Origin: Isoetes taiwanensis
Lineage: Eukaryota > Streptophyta > Lycopodiopsida > Isoetales > Isoetaceae
Direction of reading: 5' to 3'
NCBI GenBank assembly: GCA_021234155.1
Contig: JAJEKV010000101.1
Coordinates: 2,833,089-2,897,088 of the forward strand
DNA length: 64,000 nucleotides
Positions 60,496-64,000 of the stretch are shown here, piece by piece (the first letter of the stretch is position 1; each line of letters starts with the position of its first letter). A model generated the notes under the pieces. The model worked only from the letters and a program-made list of their open reading frames with translations, ran no database searches and was not told the origin of the DNA. Made by a program: the position numbers and the translations under genes.

Positions 60496-61754
60496 AGACC
60501 CTCAAAGGCAATTGGCGTTAGGTGCTTTACGTACTGGTAGAAAAGCACGCCAAGGCGGAATTCAAATTGAAGTGATTTAAAAAGCACGCGGAATTAAATT
60601 GATTTAAAACACGGGCTGAATATTAAAAATGATAACATTTTCTGTAGTTAATTACCTTTTTGTATAGAAACATTTTTCCATTTCGTTTGGTTAATCTTAG
60701 CCATATCTGCTTGGTGGAAGTAATTAGCATCAGAATCACATCTCCTATCACGCTTATAGTGATTGTAGAACATTGTTTGGCATTTTGTTCTACCTCAAGC
60801 ATAATAAGGGGCCTTTTTATTGCCTCAACTAAATGCCTGCCATGCATGATGAGCCAATTTAATCTCATCATTTCTAATAACTCCTCCCATTTAGAGCCAC
60901 CACACACACAGTTTGTTCAGCGTCCAATCCCAATTACATCTGTGCTGGCGTAGGCATTTGACCTCGATTACTAATCATGCTCTAAACAATCTCCATGGCA
61001 TAAAAGGAATCATATATTCCGCTAACATAAAATGGAGCTTGGTGAACTAATGAGGTGTTTCTACATATATAGAGCTGAAAATTGTCTTAAGACCACATGG
61101 ATAATGGTAGTAGTACTTTATTGACTTGTTTTATGGCCCTCCATTTGCTTCATACCTATTCTATCTTATTCTTTCTCTCAAACAGGAAGCCTCTATGCCC
61201 TCATTAACCCGCGGGTTGAACATCCTTCCCCTTGATCCGGGACCCTCCTAAACTCCCAGTCAGCCTAGTTCTCTTAGCTTCTCACTGCAATTAGTGACTT
61301 TTGGTGTCAGTTATATTGAACATACCTCTACTCACATTTTGTAACCCGCGGGAATAAAATATTGGTGTAATCAACTACATTAGTGGGCCAACCATACTTA
61401 AAACATGTCTCACCGATTTCACATCCGGCTCTCATGAAAGTATCTTTGTATCGCAAAGAGGCTCTACAATGAGTAAGTGACGGGATCTTTCTTCGCTATG
61501 TGTCACCCTCAAGAGCAATTTGCGATTGTGATCGCCCCTCTTCCTCACAAGACATTGCTGATCCCTTGTTTGGTCATTTTATCCTGCTTCCTTTTTTTCC
61601 GAGAAGGGGTGTTAACTTTCGGCTTGCCATTTGTCTTGGCGAGGTCAGCGAACCACTCGGCACTTTCATCTATTTCCTCTTGGGAGGGGTGGTGGTTGCT
61701 TCATCATCTAAGGTGAGATCATATGGTATTACATGCGTAACGCGTTCTAACAAA
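60496..61754 (-). pseudogene. Short unidentified coding relic and flank
   Basis: Between about 60870 and 60650 a minus frame reads NDEIKLAHHAWQAF, GNKKAPYYA, KCQTMFYNHYKRDRRCDSDA, NYFHQADMAKINQTKWKN, with two TGA codons where CGA would fit. It looks like a fragment of a DNA-binding or transposon protein. The rest, 60950-61750, holds no supported feature. Confidence 0.3.
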
Positions 61755-62213
61755 CATGCGCAACAACTAACCGGGCAAAACGTCTAGACGCGTTTATGAG
61801 TATAAGCTTCTACCCATTTATACGGTGTCACCGGGAACGCCTACGCAAAAGTACGTTCAAGGTTCGAATGCTGAAGGCGGTCTACCGTGGGCCGTTACGG
61901 TCTCTCCTACTAAGACTATGCTCGGCCTCGAGCATCCGCTATACCATGTCTATGTCATACCACATCACAATGATTACCAAGTCTTTGCAAATTACCCATG
62001 CATATAGGCACCCATGGAGACTCGAACTTCGAGACACAAGCTTTCGATATCGATCGTAACGTTCCTAACCGGCACATGCGCTTAACCAGCTGGGCAAAAC
62101 CGTCTAGGCGTTTATGAGTAGTCGCTTCTACCCATTTTATGTGTGTCTCGGGGCATACGTGCACAACATTCCAAGGTTAGAATACTTTCGGCGGTCTACC
62201 ATGGGCGTTACAA
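61755..62213. repeat. Two direct copies of a dispersed repeat, offset 320 bp
   Basis: Copies at about 61755-61900 and 62075-62213 share catgcg, ggcaaaac.gtctag.cg, gtttatgagta, cttctacccattt, aaggtt.gaat and cggtctacc.tggg. On the minus strand the second copy includes TGCCCAGCTGGTTAAGCGC, like an RNA polymerase III A box, and downstream GAAGTTCGAGTCTC, like a B box. A tRNA-derived SINE is possible, but no cloverleaf forms. The repeat itself is clear. Confidence 0.5.
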
Positions 62214-64000
62214 TGGGTCAGTCACCCTTGGCTTCTACCGTGAATAGATCCCATTATTAGGGGGTCGTCTTCCTCTTTAGTCTTCAAAAGAAAAATGAAC
62301 ATGATTTAGGAAAACTTTTCAACCACGAGATCATGCTTAGCGTGAATTTAAAGCTAAACTAGTATAATTCAATTTTGGCATATTTCTAGCTCCTATTATA
62401 GATCCCTTTATCCATCCATATTTTACACTCACGTATCCTTATTGAAGACTACTATCTCTAATTGTCAAACCTCCGGTTCATCATGTACCCCTCTGATTTA
62501 AAACTACTAAGAACTATGTTCTAAAAAAATCGAAACAAAAATTATATTTCTAAGTAGAATCCCGAGCATTAAAAGAAGGTGGTAGTATAGGTAATGATTG
62601 TAAGGAAAGTACTCAAATTCATGCAAAGCATATCCTTTCTACTACAGTCCGTATTTTGTGGTGAAAAGGCAGATTAAATACCTTGAATAGGTCCTGATCA
62701 ACGTCCTAAAAACTTCTGAGAAGAGCCGGTTTTGAGTTTCCTCGGCCACCCCTCCACCTCGGCCCGTCAGCCTGGGCCACCTATCGTTTTTAAGACATCT
62801 CAAATCTCCTAGTGTAACAGAAGCCGGAAGGTCGCTTGGATAACCGCTCGGGCTGCTTGAAAAAAAAGAGCCGCTAAAAATATTCTACACCGCATGAAAA
62901 ATTGAATTTCAAGAGAACCCAATATGTGATTTGAAATATTCTTGACCTAAAAATAATAATGATGAAGATTCACTTTAAAAAAAAGAACCCTCCGGCCCTG
63001 GACTTCTTTCATTGAGTTTTTAAATACCAATCTACCGAAGTTCTTTCTATTGATTATTTTTATCCGTTGTTGTGTATTTTATCTTGACTAATTTTGCATG
63101 ATGTGCTTAAATTGATGAAATCGTGCATAAATTGAGAACAATATGGGTGTAAATGTGGAGACCCATATGTGCAAAACAAAGAGCTAAGACTAAGAAAAAA
63201 AATAAATTTTGTTTGATCTTACTCACAAATCTATGATTTCATTTACGCCATATATTGTGCTTTTTTGCATTTAAGTTTTGCCCCCTTGGACACCTTGCCG
63301 CTTGACACGGAAAAAGTTGTTTTGTGCCTATAGCACTATAAAACACATTGATGACATTTTTTCTTTTCCTCAATTTATCGCCATGATATATATAATCTTA
63401 CCCACCGCCCCCGCTTGCATAAAGCATGCTCTTATCATGATCAAATTAAAAGAAGCCAATCTGCATGCCTTCTTGCCCTTTTAGTTTCATTCTTTTTATT
63501 TCTAACCTTTTTCTTCCATATTCTATCCATCTTTTTCTCGGGCCATGAATCATTCCCGCCCGTAATCGAGAAGAAGCTTTTGCCATTCTTTGTGCCTTTA
63601 CTATTTGGCGGTAAAATGACAGGAGAAAAGGGAAGGAGCAAGTGAAGGCTAATGTTTGAATTCCTCCAATATTTGAAGGCATCAAAAAGAAATTGCACAA
63701 GTTTTTTCTTTTTTATTTAAAATGATTATGGATGGTATGATGGATGTCTTGACAGCCTAGAAAGGCGCAAAGCAGATCCCATGAACTATATAAAAAGTGA
63801 TGAAAAAAGTATAAGTGATGTGAAAGGGATAGAGCGCCGCCATACGGCCAGGTAGGCGAGGGTGCCACCGACACGGATGGGACTTGCCACCCTCTATAAT
63901 TGATGAAGATGAAGTGATGTTAGAAGTTTTTAGTATTTTTTCCTTTTGGAAGACTTCTAAGGTATTTTTTGAAGACTTGAAGACATTTTGAAATTGGATT
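62214..64000. other. No gene recognised
   Basis: AT-rich sequence with only short, featureless open frames on both strands. I see no repeat, RNA gene or element end that I can support. Confidence 0.45.

Noticed and set aside
62010-62105. True tRNA gene on the minus strand
   Set aside because: A- and B-box-like strings are present, but acceptor and T stems do not pair.

Overview
This is repeat-rich eukaryotic nuclear DNA, most likely from a plant or streptophyte alga. The evidence is GT-AG introns, Tat-like Ty3/gypsy elements with an IDGGSSVNLI protease and no chromodomain, plant-type LINEs with microsatellite tails, and MITEs. The species cannot be named from sequence alone. I recognise no housekeeping gene and no rRNA or tRNA gene. 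Nearly everything is a mobile element, a relic of one, or a gene of an unusual family lying among them.

Layout. 0.5-4.3 kb: a minus-strand piggyBac-type gene with a Tudor-like segment, two AT-hooks, a DDE domain and a Cys-rich tail; it is frameshifted and lacks the first catalytic Asp. 4.4-17.0 kb: a minus-strand Ty3/gypsy element without LTRs, interrupted inside its reverse transcriptase by a complete plus-strand element of the same family (6367-13390, LTRs 580 and 586 bp, target duplication GTAGG). The inner element has lost protease, RT and RNase H, and carries an extra region with a sense ORF and an antisense ORF. 17.0-26.0 kb: three LINE remnants, a separate LINE 3' end, and short tandem repeats. 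26.5-29.5 kb: locus A, a minus-strand spliced gene. 29.6-36.0 kb: a composite of direct repeats, 0.5-kb inverted repeats and a Tourist-like MITE. 36.3-45.0 kb: long T-rich DNA without a recognisable gene. 45.0-49.6 kb: locus B, a plus-strand spliced gene. 50.5-52.3 kb: an unidentified decayed minus-strand gene. 52.8-60.5 kb: a decayed DNA transposon with a 24-bp terminal inverted match and a WSDG / SHGKGEHDG-type protein. 60.5-64 kb: relics and a dispersed repeat.

The most interesting content is the pair of loci A and B. Both appear to encode a ParB-like fold followed by a beta-class (catalytic motif IV before AdoMet motif I) DNA amino-methyltransferase-like domain. That architecture is familiar from bacteria and phages, but here it is split by introns. 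Locus A has DIRG where a DPPY-type motif is expected; locus B has DIPY but is broken by frameshifts and stops. The introns of locus B, and not its exons, carry about 14 copies of the palindrome CTATGCGCGCATAG. Many are exactly 41 bp apart even where the intervening sequences are unrelated. A link between the palindromes and the encoded protein is a hypothesis, not something the sequence proves.

Many relic frames are interrupted by isolated TAG or TGA codons of the kind C-to-T change would make from CAG or CGA. This fits an old, cytosine-methylated, slowly decaying repeat landscape.
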